Assembly: GCA_964540605.1 (NCBI GenBank)
Contig: CAZINM010000024.1
Location: 1-15,417, forward strand
From: CAZINM01 sp964540605
Lineage (GTDB): Bacteria; Patescibacteriota; Dojkabacteria; SC72; JAHDCA01
Reading direction: 5' to 3'
Length of the DNA stretch: 15,417 nt
A program made the position numbers and the translations under genes. A model generated the notes under the pieces. That model was not told the DNA's origin and ran no database searches. It worked only from the letters and a program-made list of their open reading frames with translations. How positions within the stretch are numbered: the stretch's first letter is position 1; each line of letters starts with the position of its first letter. Shown here piece by piece: positions 1 through 7,120 of this stretch.

Positions 1-759
1 GGAGCTACTTGGGGTGTAAATGTAAATGCTACAACGGATGAGATTACAATTACCTCAGGTACGGATACTGTTGCTTCAGGAGATTGTGTTGTCATTTGGA
101 TAGGTACAAATGCAACAAGTGGAACAAATCAGATCCAGAACCCAACAGCTGGTGTTTATGATCTAGATATTGTTACAACAAGTGATACTGGTTTAACAAA
201 ATTAGCAGTTTTCTCACATGTTACAGCTGATGTTACGGTTGATGAAACATTAACATTTACAGTAAGCGGTCAGAACTCAGGAGATTGTGTTACCTCTGCA
301 GATATAAATACTACAGCAACATCCATTTCTTATGGTTCAGTTAATGCGAATACTTTTTCTGCCGGTTGTCAGCAACTTTATGTTGCAACAAATGCATCTG
401 GCGGATATTCAGTTACCGTACAGCAGGATGGTCCACTAACAGCACCATCAACAGATACAATAGATGCAGGGACATGTGATGGCACATGCAGTATAACTAC
501 TGCTGCTGCATGGGCTACAGCAACAAATAATGGTTTTGCTTACCATATAGATGATGTTACAGGTACTGATGGTCAAGAAACGACTGGGTATAGATTACTT
601 GGTACATTAGGGACTGATACACCAGAGATCATAATGTCTAATTCAGGCGTAGTTAGTGGTAATGAAATTGAAGTTAACTACAAAATAAGTGTATCAGGTA
701 GCCAACCTGCAGGAACTTATGATAATGAGATTATATATGTTGCAACGCCAACTTATTGA
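1..759 (+). CDS. Secreted Thr/Ser-rich surface protein, 3' end only
   Basis: The reading frame is open from the first base of the window to a TGA at 757-759, so 252 C-terminal residues of a larger protein are seen and its start lies outside. The product is rich in Thr, Ser, Gly, Val and Asn, with few charged residues, as expected for an extracellular beta-strand protein. It has several Cys residues, among them two SGDCV motifs and a TCDGTC motif that could form disulfides. There is no C-terminal membrane segment or LPXTG motif; it ends in AGTYDNEIIYVATPTY. That ending resembles the closing strand of WxL-type domains (AGTY.a.L.W.L...P) and the ends of many CPR surface proteins, but the diagnostic Trp-x-Leu is absent. 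The next gene encodes a DUF916-like protein, the usual partner of WxL proteins, which supports a cell-surface role. A strong terminator follows directly. Coding is certain; the function is only a general class. Confidence 0.8.
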   Translation, partial: GATWGVNVNATTDEITITSGTDTVASGDCVVIWIGTNATSGTNQIQNPTAGVYDLDIVTTSDTGLTKLAVFSHVTADVTVDETLTFTVSGQNSGDCVTSADINTTATSISYGSVNANTFSAGCQQLYVATNASGGYSVTVQQDGPLTAPSTDTIDAGTCDGTCSITTAAAWATATNNGFAYHIDDVTGTDGQETTGYRLLGTLGTDTPEIIMSNSGVVSGNEIEVNYKISVSGSQPAGTYDNEIIYVATPTY

Positions 760-780
760 TCATTTTTTCTATTAGAAATG

Positions 781-804
781 AAAGGGGGCATCGCCCCCTT
801 TTTT
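781..804 (+). terminator. Rho-independent terminator
   Basis: A 9-bp perfect stem (781-789 with 793-801, core GGGGGC/GCCCCC) closes a three-base loop and runs into six T residues (799-804). It begins 21 bases after the TGA of the preceding surface-protein gene and separates that gene from the DUF916-like unit. It is the only strong intrinsic terminator seen in the window. Confidence 0.95.
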
Positions 805-857
805 ATGTATTGATAATGTTACTGCTTTTGTGTTACATTTTATAAGGTTATGATTAA

Positions 858-863
858 TATAAT
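858..863 (+). promoter_or_regulatory. -10 box (TATAAT) upstream of DUF916-like gene
   Basis: A perfect TATAAT lies just after the terminator and ends 12 bases before the ATG at 876. No good -35 hexamer is seen at normal spacing. With the usual 6-7 bases from -10 to +1, transcription would start near 870, leaving a leader of about five bases with no room for a Shine-Dalgarno site. It probably drives the three-gene surface unit 876-4823. Confidence 0.6.
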
Positions 864-875
864 GTCAATTATTTT

Positions 876-1814
876 ATGAAAAAGAATCTGAAGCTTCTTA
901 TTTTTGGGAGTCTCTTATCTGTTGTTCTATTATTCATCATAGGGAGGAGTGTTAAAGCTCAAGTGGATGATGCCTCTGGACTTTCAATTTCACCGGTTAC
1001 ATTTGATAGAACTGCAGATCCGGGTGACAGATTGGTTGAGCAGATCAAACTTTACAATCCCACACAAGACACAATGACTGTTAATATGAAGATCGAAGAC
1101 CTTACTGCAAGTGGCGATGAGGGCCAAGTTGTATTAATGGAGCCTGTTGATGATTCAAGTTATTCAATTGCGAAATGGATTACGGTGACTCCAACAGAAT
1201 TTGTTCTTGAACCAGGTGATGAACAGTTTGTTACCTTTGAAATTAAAGTCCCGGAAACAGCTGAACCAGGTGGACATTACGGTTCGATCGTAGCCTCGTT
1301 ATCTGGCGCAACACAACAAGTTACTGGTTCTTCAGTAGGTAACGAAAGGGGTGCACTTGTATTGCTGAGAGTCTCTGGAAATGTTGAAGAAGAGCTTTTA
1401 GTTGATCTATTTGAGGCTCCTAACTTTAGTGAATATGGTCCAGTACTTTTTGATATCACCTTTGAAAATATCGGTAATGTTCATGTAAAACCAAAAGGAT
1501 TTGTTACAATAACAAACCTCGCTGGGAATGAGGTCGTACAATTACAATTACCAGAAAACAATGTAATACCGGGAGCAAAAAGACAAGCAGATGTTACTTG
1601 GGATAAGAAGAACATTGTTGGTAGATATACAGCTACTTTAGTTGCAAATTATGGTGATGGAAATCAGGAGGTTATTACCGATTCAATAACTTTCACAGTA
1701 TTTCCGTGGAAGTTAGCTCTTGTAGTTCTCGTTGTTTTAGTAGTTCTTGTAATGATCGTTTACAAGTTACGAGGTAGATTCTCTAAAGCAATGAAAGCTC
1801 TTGCAGGTAAATAA
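876..1814 (+). CDS. DUF916/WxL-interacting-like membrane-anchored surface protein
   Basis: This 312-residue protein has a signal peptide (about 1-28, cleavage after VKA) and two beta-rich extracellular domains. The first, about 37-168, begins SISPVTFDRTADPGD and matches the DUF916 (WxL-interacting peptidoglycan-binding) pattern. The second, about 170-276, is in the position of DUF3324. A C-terminal membrane helix (about 278-297) is followed by a short basic tail (KLRGRFSKAMKALAGK). In Firmicutes such proteins bind WxL-domain proteins and peptidoglycan and hold surface complexes at the cell wall. Here it follows a gene for a WxL-like secreted protein and precedes dockerin and cohesin genes. 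Only 16 bases separate it from the next gene, so the three are likely one operon. The family call rests on sequence pattern and context; the ligand is unknown. Confidence 0.75.
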   Translation: MKKNLKLLIFGSLLSVVLLFIIGRSVKAQVDDASGLSISPVTFDRTADPGDRLVEQIKLYNPTQDTMTVNMKIEDLTASGDEGQVVLMEPVDDSSYSIAKWITVTPTEFVLEPGDEQFVTFEIKVPETAEPGGHYGSIVASLSGATQQVTGSSVGNERGALVLLRVSGNVEEELLVDLFEAPNFSEYGPVLFDITFENIGNVHVKPKGFVTITNLAGNEVVQLQLPENNVIPGAKRQADVTWDKKNIVGRYTATLVANYGDGNQEVITDSITFTVFPWKLALVVLVVLVVLVMIVYKLRGRFSKAMKALAGK

Positions 1815-1830
1815 CCTTTGAACATTCAAT

Positions 1831-3075
1831 ATGAAGTGCAGAGGTTCGCAGAAAATTTCTCAACCAAAAGTATTGAGAGTATTAAAGATACTGCTTCTAT
1901 TCTTTGTTTTTACAATTTTACAAAGCAGTGGATCTTTTGCCGCAACATTAGATGGTGCAAATGACTTCATAAATGGCAATTTACCAGAACAAGAAGATAT
2001 CGAACACAATATCGGTTTTCTAATACCAAAAAATACTGGACACGCAATTGTAGCTACTGATTACATTATAATTACATTTACAAATTACACTGATATTACA
2101 TTACCTACTGACTCACAAGGATGGAGTTCGGGAACACCAGCGTATAGTTTAGATGGGAGGAGAGTTCTTATTACCGGTGTAACTGCACCAACTGGTGCTG
2201 GAATTACGATTACGGGTATTACTGCAACAAACCCTGCCGCAGGTCAATCAGATTTCATAACTATTCAAACAGCTAATAACGCTTTAGGTTCAATAATTTA
2301 CGACCAAGCCGTGATCTCTCCGACAATTTTCAAAGAATCCGTGCATGCATCAGTGACAATTGATCAAATAGTTTCATCATTAGAGTTCACAGGATACACA
2401 TCTCCAAATGCCTTTGTTACTGTAAGATTAAATGGTGCAGTTGCAGGTACCACAATAGCTGATTCTAATGGTTTCTATAATAAAAAGATCACGGGTTTAA
2501 CACCAAACCTTAACTATGCTGTAAGTATTTTTGCACATGATACTAATGAAATCGATTCTAAAGCGATCTCTCTTTCGGTGCTAACTTTGCCAAATATTAA
2601 TTTTTTAGTTAGTGACATTGTTATACCAACAACGATAAATATAGATAAAGATAATATTTACGAAGGGGATACAATGAAGATATATGGAATGTGTCACCCC
2701 TACTCTCAAGTTTCATTGTGGATTGGTAAAGATATGGATCATGCTTTAACATTGCAAGCAGGCTCAAGCGGATACTGGGAATATAGATATAACACATACG
2801 GATTGCCCTTAGACCCAGGTCCTCATAAAGTTTTTGCTCAGGAGATCGTAACAGGTGGATTTACAAGTATTTTCACTGATAAACTGAATTTTAATATCAA
2901 TCAATGTAGGATCGCTGACCTCAACTGTGATACACATGTGAACCTGACAGATTTTAGTATTATGATGTATTATTGGAATAAGGTTAATCCTACAAATAGA
3001 CGAGCCGATATCAATCAAGATACTAAAGTAAATGAGACAGATTTCAGCTTATTAATGTATTATTGGACTGATTAA
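1831..3075 (+). CDS. Secreted Ig-like protein with C-terminal type I dockerin
   Basis: This 414-residue protein has a basic N-terminus and a signal peptide (hydrophobic stretch about 18-35, cleavage near SFA-A at 36-38). Beta-rich Ig-like modules follow (about 40-165, 180-255 and 270-355), and a C-terminal dockerin (about 358-414) closes it. The dockerin has two near-identical EF-hand-like loops, DLNCDTHVNLTD (363-374) and DINQDTKVNETD (393-404). They are followed by FSIMMYYW and FSLLMYYW, so all expected calcium ligands (Asp, Asn, Asp, Asn, Asp) are present and the two halves are almost symmetric. Dockerins bind cohesin domains on partner proteins. The next gene, overlapping by one base (TAATG), encodes a membrane-anchored cohesin-like protein and is the obvious partner. 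No glycoside hydrolase or other catalytic domain is recognisable, so this looks like a structural or adhesive component rather than a cellulosomal enzyme. Confidence 0.85.
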   Translation: MKCRGSQKISQPKVLRVLKILLLFFVFTILQSSGSFAATLDGANDFINGNLPEQEDIEHNIGFLIPKNTGHAIVATDYIIITFTNYTDITLPTDSQGWSSGTPAYSLDGRRVLITGVTAPTGAGITITGITATNPAAGQSDFITIQTANNALGSIIYDQAVISPTIFKESVHASVTIDQIVSSLEFTGYTSPNAFVTVRLNGAVAGTTIADSNGFYNKKITGLTPNLNYAVSIFAHDTNEIDSKAISLSVLTLPNINFLVSDIVIPTTINIDKDNIYEGDTMKIYGMCHPYSQVSLWIGKDMDHALTLQAGSSGYWEYRYNTYGLPLDPGPHKVFAQEIVTGGFTSIFTDKLNFNINQCRIADLNCDTHVNLTDFSIMMYYWNKVNPTNRRADINQDTKVNETDFSLLMYYWTD

Positions 3076-4823
3076 TGAACACATTTAGAAAAATAATATT
3101 GCATCTGTTTTTGATAATATCTATATTTGTTTCAAATTTCGGTCATGTTAATGCTGCCGGAGCTTCGCTTTTCCTTGCAACTACACAAGGAACTGTTCTA
3201 CTAAATTCAATTGTATCTATTGACCTGTTCGTTTCATCCCCTGATCAAGCAGTAAACACATATGATGCAGTTATCAACTACGATAGAAATTATGTTAAAC
3301 CTTTATTCATAAATAAATCGGGATCAATTTGTACAATTTATGTTAGAGAACTCGCAATAGGAGAAACAAGTGCCAGGATCACCTGTGGACAGCCTACACC
3401 AGGTTTTAAGGCCAGCTTGGGCAAGATAGCTATGATTAGCTTCCAAATGATCAAGACAGGTACTACATCTGTCACAGTATCTTCAGGAAGCCAGGTACTA
3501 GCTAATGATGGAAATGGTACAAATATTTTATCTTCAACCCGTGGAGTAACATTAAATATAGTTAGTGGGGCAGGTAAGCTTAACACCCCTACAGTAACCG
3601 CAGATGGAGTTGCAAACGGTGATTGGACAAACAAGAACACCATCAAATTCAACTGGACCAAAATTGATAATGCGAAAGGATATAGTTTTACTTTTAGTAC
3701 AGATAAGAATGCAACTCCTGATTATATATCTGAGACTTCGGATCTGACGACAACATTCAATAATGTTGCTGATGGTACATATTATTTCAAAATACTCGCA
3801 ACAGATGGACTTGTTGCAAGTGATGTACAAACTTATGTAGTTAGGATCGATACAACTGGACCTCAAGATCTCAAGATCAGCTTAAATACATGTAATCCTG
3901 TATCTCCCAACTATCTTGATCTACAACTAGAAGATTCAATAGAATGCCTTACATATACTGATGAAGATGAAAATATTGTATTAAATGCTTCACCAATAAT
4001 CGGGTTCGAAGCCACTGATGTAGGATCAGGTATATTGCATTACACATTCAGCCTAGATGGTGCTGATTTCATAACCACAACTTACCAATATCCTTTAGAT
4101 ACAATTTCGACAGGCAATCACACACTCATTGTTAGAGCTTATGACCATTCAGGTAATTTTACTGAGAAATCAATGATATTTTCTGCAATAGATGTTGCAA
4201 AACCGACATTAGCCTCTATCAACCCTTCAAATGAATTCCCATTTGGTAATAATATCGAAATTTACGGTACTGCAGATCCTAATGTAATAATACTAGTATA
4301 CCTCAATGGTAAATTGCTCGGCTCAACATTTACGGATCAAGATGGGAAATATGAATATGTAATAACTCAAAACTTAGAGTTTGGTGATCATGAAATTATT
4401 ACTCAGGCGATAACTTCTGGCGGTGTGTTAGGTTCTGAATCAGATATCCTTGTAGTTAAAGTAATTGAGAATCTTCTAGCACCTGTTTCAAATCTTGGAT
4501 TTTCTATTGTTCAATTTGCACCTTTATGCGTGATCCCTCTGCTTGCATTGTTTATATTCGTTCTATTCAAGAGGAGAAAGAAAGAAAAGGAAGAGGAAGA
4601 AATAATTGAAAGTATAGAAAAAACTCGGGAAGAGATACAAAGTGATCTAGAAATAATCGAAAAAGCTGCAAGATACGGAATTGAAAGAAACGATATCGTC
4701 GATGGAATGAGAGAACTAGACAAGAAACTAGAGCAGAATCTTGATCCCGACCAATTACTTAATCCTCCAAAAGAAAAGAAAGGCTTGTTTGGAAGATTGT
4801 TCGGTAAAAATAGAAGCGAATAG
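3075..4823 (+). CDS. Membrane-anchored cohesin-like, Ig-like repeat protein
   Basis: This 582-residue protein has a signal peptide (about 1-28, VNA-AGA). A cohesin-like domain follows at about 30-163. It opens with a strand, then IDLFVSS, NTYDAVINYD, GKIAMISFQ and GTTSVTVSSGSQVLANDGNGTNIL-type elements, in the order of the cohesin fold. Next come a fibronectin III-like module (about 170-260) and two Ig-like modules (about 300-372 and 377-463). A single membrane helix (about 476-498) leads into a highly charged cytoplasmic tail (499-582) with a predicted coiled coil and a basic end (KEKKGLFGRLFGKNR). Its ATG overlaps the last base of the dockerin gene's stop codon, implying translational coupling. 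It probably displays a cohesin outside the cell to capture the dockerin protein, as anchoring scaffoldins do. The cohesin call is by pattern and neighbour; the tail is unusually long for a simple anchor. Confidence 0.75.
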   Translation: MNTFRKIILHLFLIISIFVSNFGHVNAAGASLFLATTQGTVLLNSIVSIDLFVSSPDQAVNTYDAVINYDRNYVKPLFINKSGSICTIYVRELAIGETSARITCGQPTPGFKASLGKIAMISFQMIKTGTTSVTVSSGSQVLANDGNGTNILSSTRGVTLNIVSGAGKLNTPTVTADGVANGDWTNKNTIKFNWTKIDNAKGYSFTFSTDKNATPDYISETSDLTTTFNNVADGTYYFKILATDGLVASDVQTYVVRIDTTGPQDLKISLNTCNPVSPNYLDLQLEDSIECLTYTDEDENIVLNASPIIGFEATDVGSGILHYTFSLDGADFITTTYQYPLDTISTGNHTLIVRAYDHSGNFTEKSMIFSAIDVAKPTLASINPSNEFPFGNNIEIYGTADPNVIILVYLNGKLLGSTFTDQDGKYEYVITQNLEFGDHEIITQAITSGGVLGSESDILVVKVIENLLAPVSNLGFSIVQFAPLCVIPLLALFIFVLFKRRKKEKEEEEIIESIEKTREEIQSDLEIIEKAARYGIERNDIVDGMRELDKKLEQNLDPDQLLNPPKEKKGLFGRLFGKNRSE

Positions 4824-4880
4824 CTCAATAAATATCGGTCATGGCACAAAAACAACTATTTCGAAAAAGAAAGCAAAATG

Positions 4881-5879
4881 TCAGCCAGTATAGTCAGGAA
4901 ATGTTGTTCTTATATATTTAAAAGCTTCTCTTGCATTTAACTCTCTTGTTGAGTTACCTGCTCTAACATATAACCGTTCATCATTATTATTTTTGAAAAA
5001 TATAGGTTCATCAGATCTAGAAATATTTAGTATACATATAGTGTTCTTTTCATATTGCTCAAACTTTATATCAATATTTGATGCGTGTTCAGAGCCGATA
5101 TAATTAGTAAAGAGTGTCATTATATGATTCTCAAAACCATCACTGTTCTTCCTTTTAACAGATTTGAAATCGTTCTCAAGACCAACAACTTTTCCATTAT
5201 CTCCAATTCCAATAAGAAGTTTTCCTCCCTCTGTATTCATGAATGCAACGATCGACCTCATGATCACCAATTCAATTTCTTTATTAACTGCACCTTTTTT
5301 AATATCCCATCTTAAAGATGCCTTGAATTCGACATTTTTACTTTCACCTTCCTTGATCAGTTTTGATAACTCGTCTTTCTTCTTAATTTCAGACCTGACT
5401 TCAACTACATTAATGATCTTTTGTATATTTTCGATCTCTTCATCAGCTTTAGCGATATGAGGTATTAAGATCGTCTGCCCAGAATTTGCATCTTCAAGCT
5501 CAATGGAAGAATAATTTAACCACCTTGCTAAAGCGCCTTCTCTTTGACGAATAGAGGTTAAAGATTTAAATGGTCTTAGATCATTTGATTTGAAGAATAC
5601 ACCTTTTTTGTGAATGACTTTATCTTTATATACTTCGTAACTCTCGAAGTTCCACCTTAAGAAAATGCTGATCACATAAACAAGTTGAAGAACAGCGAAA
5701 ACAATGATACCAAAGAGATTCGAGGATAAAATACCAGAGATCTTAAGGTTCTCGTATAAAGCAAGAAAATCAATGATAAATGACAATGAAACCAGGATCA
5801 CCGCAGTGGCTATCTCAAGTATCAAGATCTGGGCAAGCATTACAATTGCACCTGGTTTTAGTGTGATCTTATCTTTCAT
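4881..5879 (-). CDS. Membrane bPH2 (YdbS-like) domain fused to Schlafen AlbA_2 domain
   Basis: This 332-residue protein has two membrane helices (about 11-39 and 50-75). A bacterial PH domain of the bPH2/DUF304 type follows (about 76-158; YEVYKDKVIHKKGVFF, then SLTSIRQREG with the usual downstream ARWLNYSSIEL). A charged linker joins it to a Schlafen AlbA_2 domain (about 176-315). The AlbA_2 signature is clear: ESKNVEFKASLRWD at 179-192, IVAFMNTEGGKLLIGIGDNG at 210-229 and LYVRAGNSTREL at 303-314. AlbA_2 domains are thought to bind nucleic acid or nucleotide and occur in regulators and defence proteins; bPH2 proteins are membrane-associated and poorly understood. The fusion would place a putative nucleic-acid-binding domain on the inner membrane face. 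It is convergent with the cohesin gene and divergent from ccdA. Domain calls are good; function is unknown. Confidence 0.75.
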   Translation of the reverse strand: MKDKITLKPGAIVMLAQILILEIATAVILVSLSFIIDFLALYENLKISGILSSNLFGIIVFAVLQLVYVISIFLRWNFESYEVYKDKVIHKKGVFFKSNDLRPFKSLTSIRQREGALARWLNYSSIELEDANSGQTILIPHIAKADEEIENIQKIINVVEVRSEIKKKDELSKLIKEGESKNVEFKASLRWDIKKGAVNKEIELVIMRSIVAFMNTEGGKLLIGIGDNGKVVGLENDFKSVKRKNSDGFENHIMTLFTNYIGSEHASNIDIKFEQYEKNTICILNISRSDEPIFFKNNNDERLYVRAGNSTRELNAREAFKYIRTTFPDYTG

Positions 5880-5885
5880 AGACTA

Positions 5886-5891
5886 ATCATA
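5886..5891 (-). promoter_or_regulatory. -10 box (TATGAT) for the bPH2-AlbA_2 gene, leaderless
   Basis: On the minus strand TATGAT ends exactly six bases before the ATG of the 5879 gene. Standard -10 to +1 spacing would start transcription on the A of the ATG, giving a leaderless mRNA. There is no convincing -35 hexamer. Confidence 0.5.
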
Positions 5892-5982
5892 TCGTAATAA
5901 AACCACCACATCTACATAAATAGTATTAAAGGCCAATAATTACATAATGAATAAGATTGTTATGGGTGAATTCTTTTTGTAT

Positions 5983-5988
5983 TATGAT
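5983..5988 (+). promoter_or_regulatory. -10 box (TATGAT) for the CcdA-like gene
   Basis: TATGAT on the plus strand predicts a start of transcription near 5995, about 22 bases before the ATG at 6017. This favours that ATG over the upstream TTG at 5957 and ATG at 5984, which would lie before the transcript begins. The -35 region is weak (TTGTTA at 5957-5962, spacing 20). Confidence 0.4.
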
Positions 5989-6016
5989 TCGAGTGTTTAT
6001 TTTTCTGATCATACGG

Positions 6017-6766
6017 ATGGACCAAGTAACAATTTTGACAGCTTTCATTAGTGGACTGATAACTTTCTTCGCACCATGCACATTTGTATCATTGCCAGCT
6101 TTTATCTCTTATATTTCTGCAGAAACCTTTTCTGATAGCTTAGAAGATCCTAATTCCTCAAGAAAAAAACGGGTTTTTTATAGTGCTTTAGCATATTCTG
6201 CAGGTTTTACTGTTGTATTCACAATTTTAGGAATGACCGCAACAGCAGTTGGAAAGACATTTTTGACCAATAAAGAGACATTAAAGCAAATTGGAGGCTT
6301 CTTAATGATGATCGCAGGCACATTCCTTCTTTTTGGACATAGATTCAAGTTTATGAGCTTTGCATTTCAAGAAAAGAAATTTGATGTGAAAAACATAAGT
6401 AAGAAAAAGCTACTATTCCCTTTTCTGATAGGAGTAACTTCAGCATTCGCATGGACCCCTTGTGTAGGTCCGATCTTAGGTTCTATTCTATTCATGGCAG
6501 GAGCAAGTTCTGAAACACCTTTACATGGGGCTTTGTTACTGTTCATTCATAGTTTAGGTATAAGTATACCCTTTATAATATTTGCCCTAATATTTGAAAA
6601 GTCGTTCTCAATCGTAAAAAAACTCGGTAGATTATCCAGGATCATCTACTCAATAAGTGGATATATGATAATAATCTTCGGAGCATCATTACTATTTGGA
6701 TTCTATGGAGATATCTCTTCGGTCGTACACAGGATATTTATGGAATTTGGCTACACACCAAGATAG
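6017..6766 (+). CDS. ccdA: CcdA/DsbD-like thiol-disulfide membrane transporter
   Basis: This 249-residue, multi-helix membrane protein carries both Cys motifs of the CcdA/DsbD transmembrane family. One is FFAPC in the first helix (Cys21 from this start); the other is WTPCVGPILG (Cys149), which opens the second inverted-repeat half. The family passes electrons from cytoplasmic thioredoxin across the membrane to extracytoplasmic thiol proteins. The frame extends upstream to a TTG at 5957 and an in-frame ATG at 5984. The ATG at 6017 is chosen because it puts the first Cys about 20 residues in, as usual for the family, and because the likely -10 lies at 5983-5988. The usual thioredoxin-like partner is not in this window. 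The gene is divergent from the bPH2-AlbA_2 gene and convergent with the DUF134 unit. The secreted Cys-containing surface proteins nearby are possible beneficiaries, which is inference. Confidence 0.85.
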   Translation: MDQVTILTAFISGLITFFAPCTFVSLPAFISYISAETFSDSLEDPNSSRKKRVFYSALAYSAGFTVVFTILGMTATAVGKTFLTNKETLKQIGGFLMMIAGTFLLFGHRFKFMSFAFQEKKFDVKNISKKKLLFPFLIGVTSAFAWTPCVGPILGSILFMAGASSETPLHGALLLFIHSLGISIPFIIFALIFEKSFSIVKKLGRLSRIIYSISGYMIIIFGASLLFGFYGDISSVVHRIFMEFGYTPR

Positions 6767-6802
6767 AAACTAATAAGTAAAGTTTGCATGAATTTATAAA
6801 AG

Positions 6803-7081
6803 CTACTCTTCAATTCTTATTGCTTTTCCAGCGATCAATGCATCAACTATTTTTGTTAAGGCCTTTACCATATCCCTTTGATACTGACTTTGGGATATCC
6901 CCATTAACTCAGATGCTTCAAGTTGTTGTTTTTTTTCAATATATCTAAGTCGTAATACCTCAAGTTCCTCTTTAGATATATTTACTTGATCTAGTGTAGA
7001 AAGTGGAATTCCTCTAGGTTTAAAAAAATATCCAACAAAACTGCTATTTATTCTTCGACCTCTTCTAAACATATTCATCAT
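6803..7081 (-). CDS. DUF134 family HTH protein, putative regulator
   Basis: This 92-residue protein matches DUF134. It has a basic N-terminus (MFRRGRRINSS), then YFFKPRGIPLSTLDQV (18-33), ISKEELEVLRLRYIEKK (35-51) and a sigma-70 region-4-like helix-turn-helix, LMGISQSQYQRDMVKALTKIVDAL (about 59-82). It ends in GKAIRIEE, the typical family terminus. Two Met codons open the frame; the first is used here, and Met2 or Met4 would change little. DUF134 genes commonly sit beside small Gly/Cys-rich or NifX/NifB-type proteins in anaerobes, and here the gene lies 39 bases downstream of a Gly- and Cys-rich protein gene. It is a candidate for the protein that binds the two inverted repeats upstream of that neighbour, but this is inference. 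Confidence 0.85.
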   Translation of the reverse strand: MMNMFRRGRRINSSFVGYFFKPRGIPLSTLDQVNISKEELEVLRLRYIEKKQQLEASELMGISQSQYQRDMVKALTKIVDALIAGKAIRIEE

Positions 7082-7098
7082 AATGAATTTACAAGGAG

Positions 7099-7107
7099 AT
7101 TATATCA
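7099..7107 (-). promoter_or_regulatory. Extended -10 (TGATATAAT) for the DUF134 gene
   Basis: The minus strand reads TGATATAAT, a perfect -10 with the TG extension, in the 39-base gap between the Cys-rich gene and the DUF134 gene. The hexamer ends 17 bases before the ATG, so the leader would be about 10 bases. No Shine-Dalgarno site is seen. DUF134 may thus have its own promoter as well as readthrough. Confidence 0.55.
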
Positions 7108-7120
7108 GGTAGACAAATAA

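Noticed and set aside
3338..3866. Two overlapping minus-strand frames of about 105 codons
   Set aside because: They are antisense to the cohesin and fibronectin-like domains and show no domain pattern.
4511..4855. 114-codon minus-strand frame rich in Ser and Leu
   Set aside because: It is the complement of the Lys/Glu-rich tail of the cohesin protein; the composition is a shadow effect.
4824..4880. Bidirectional terminator between the cohesin gene and the bPH2-AlbA_2 gene
   Set aside because: No stem with a T-run could be drawn in the 57-base convergent gap.
5957..6016. TTG at 5957 or ATG at 5984 as the start of the CcdA-like gene
   Set aside because: They add up to 20 residues not typical of the family and lie upstream of the transcription start predicted from the -10 at 5983-5988.
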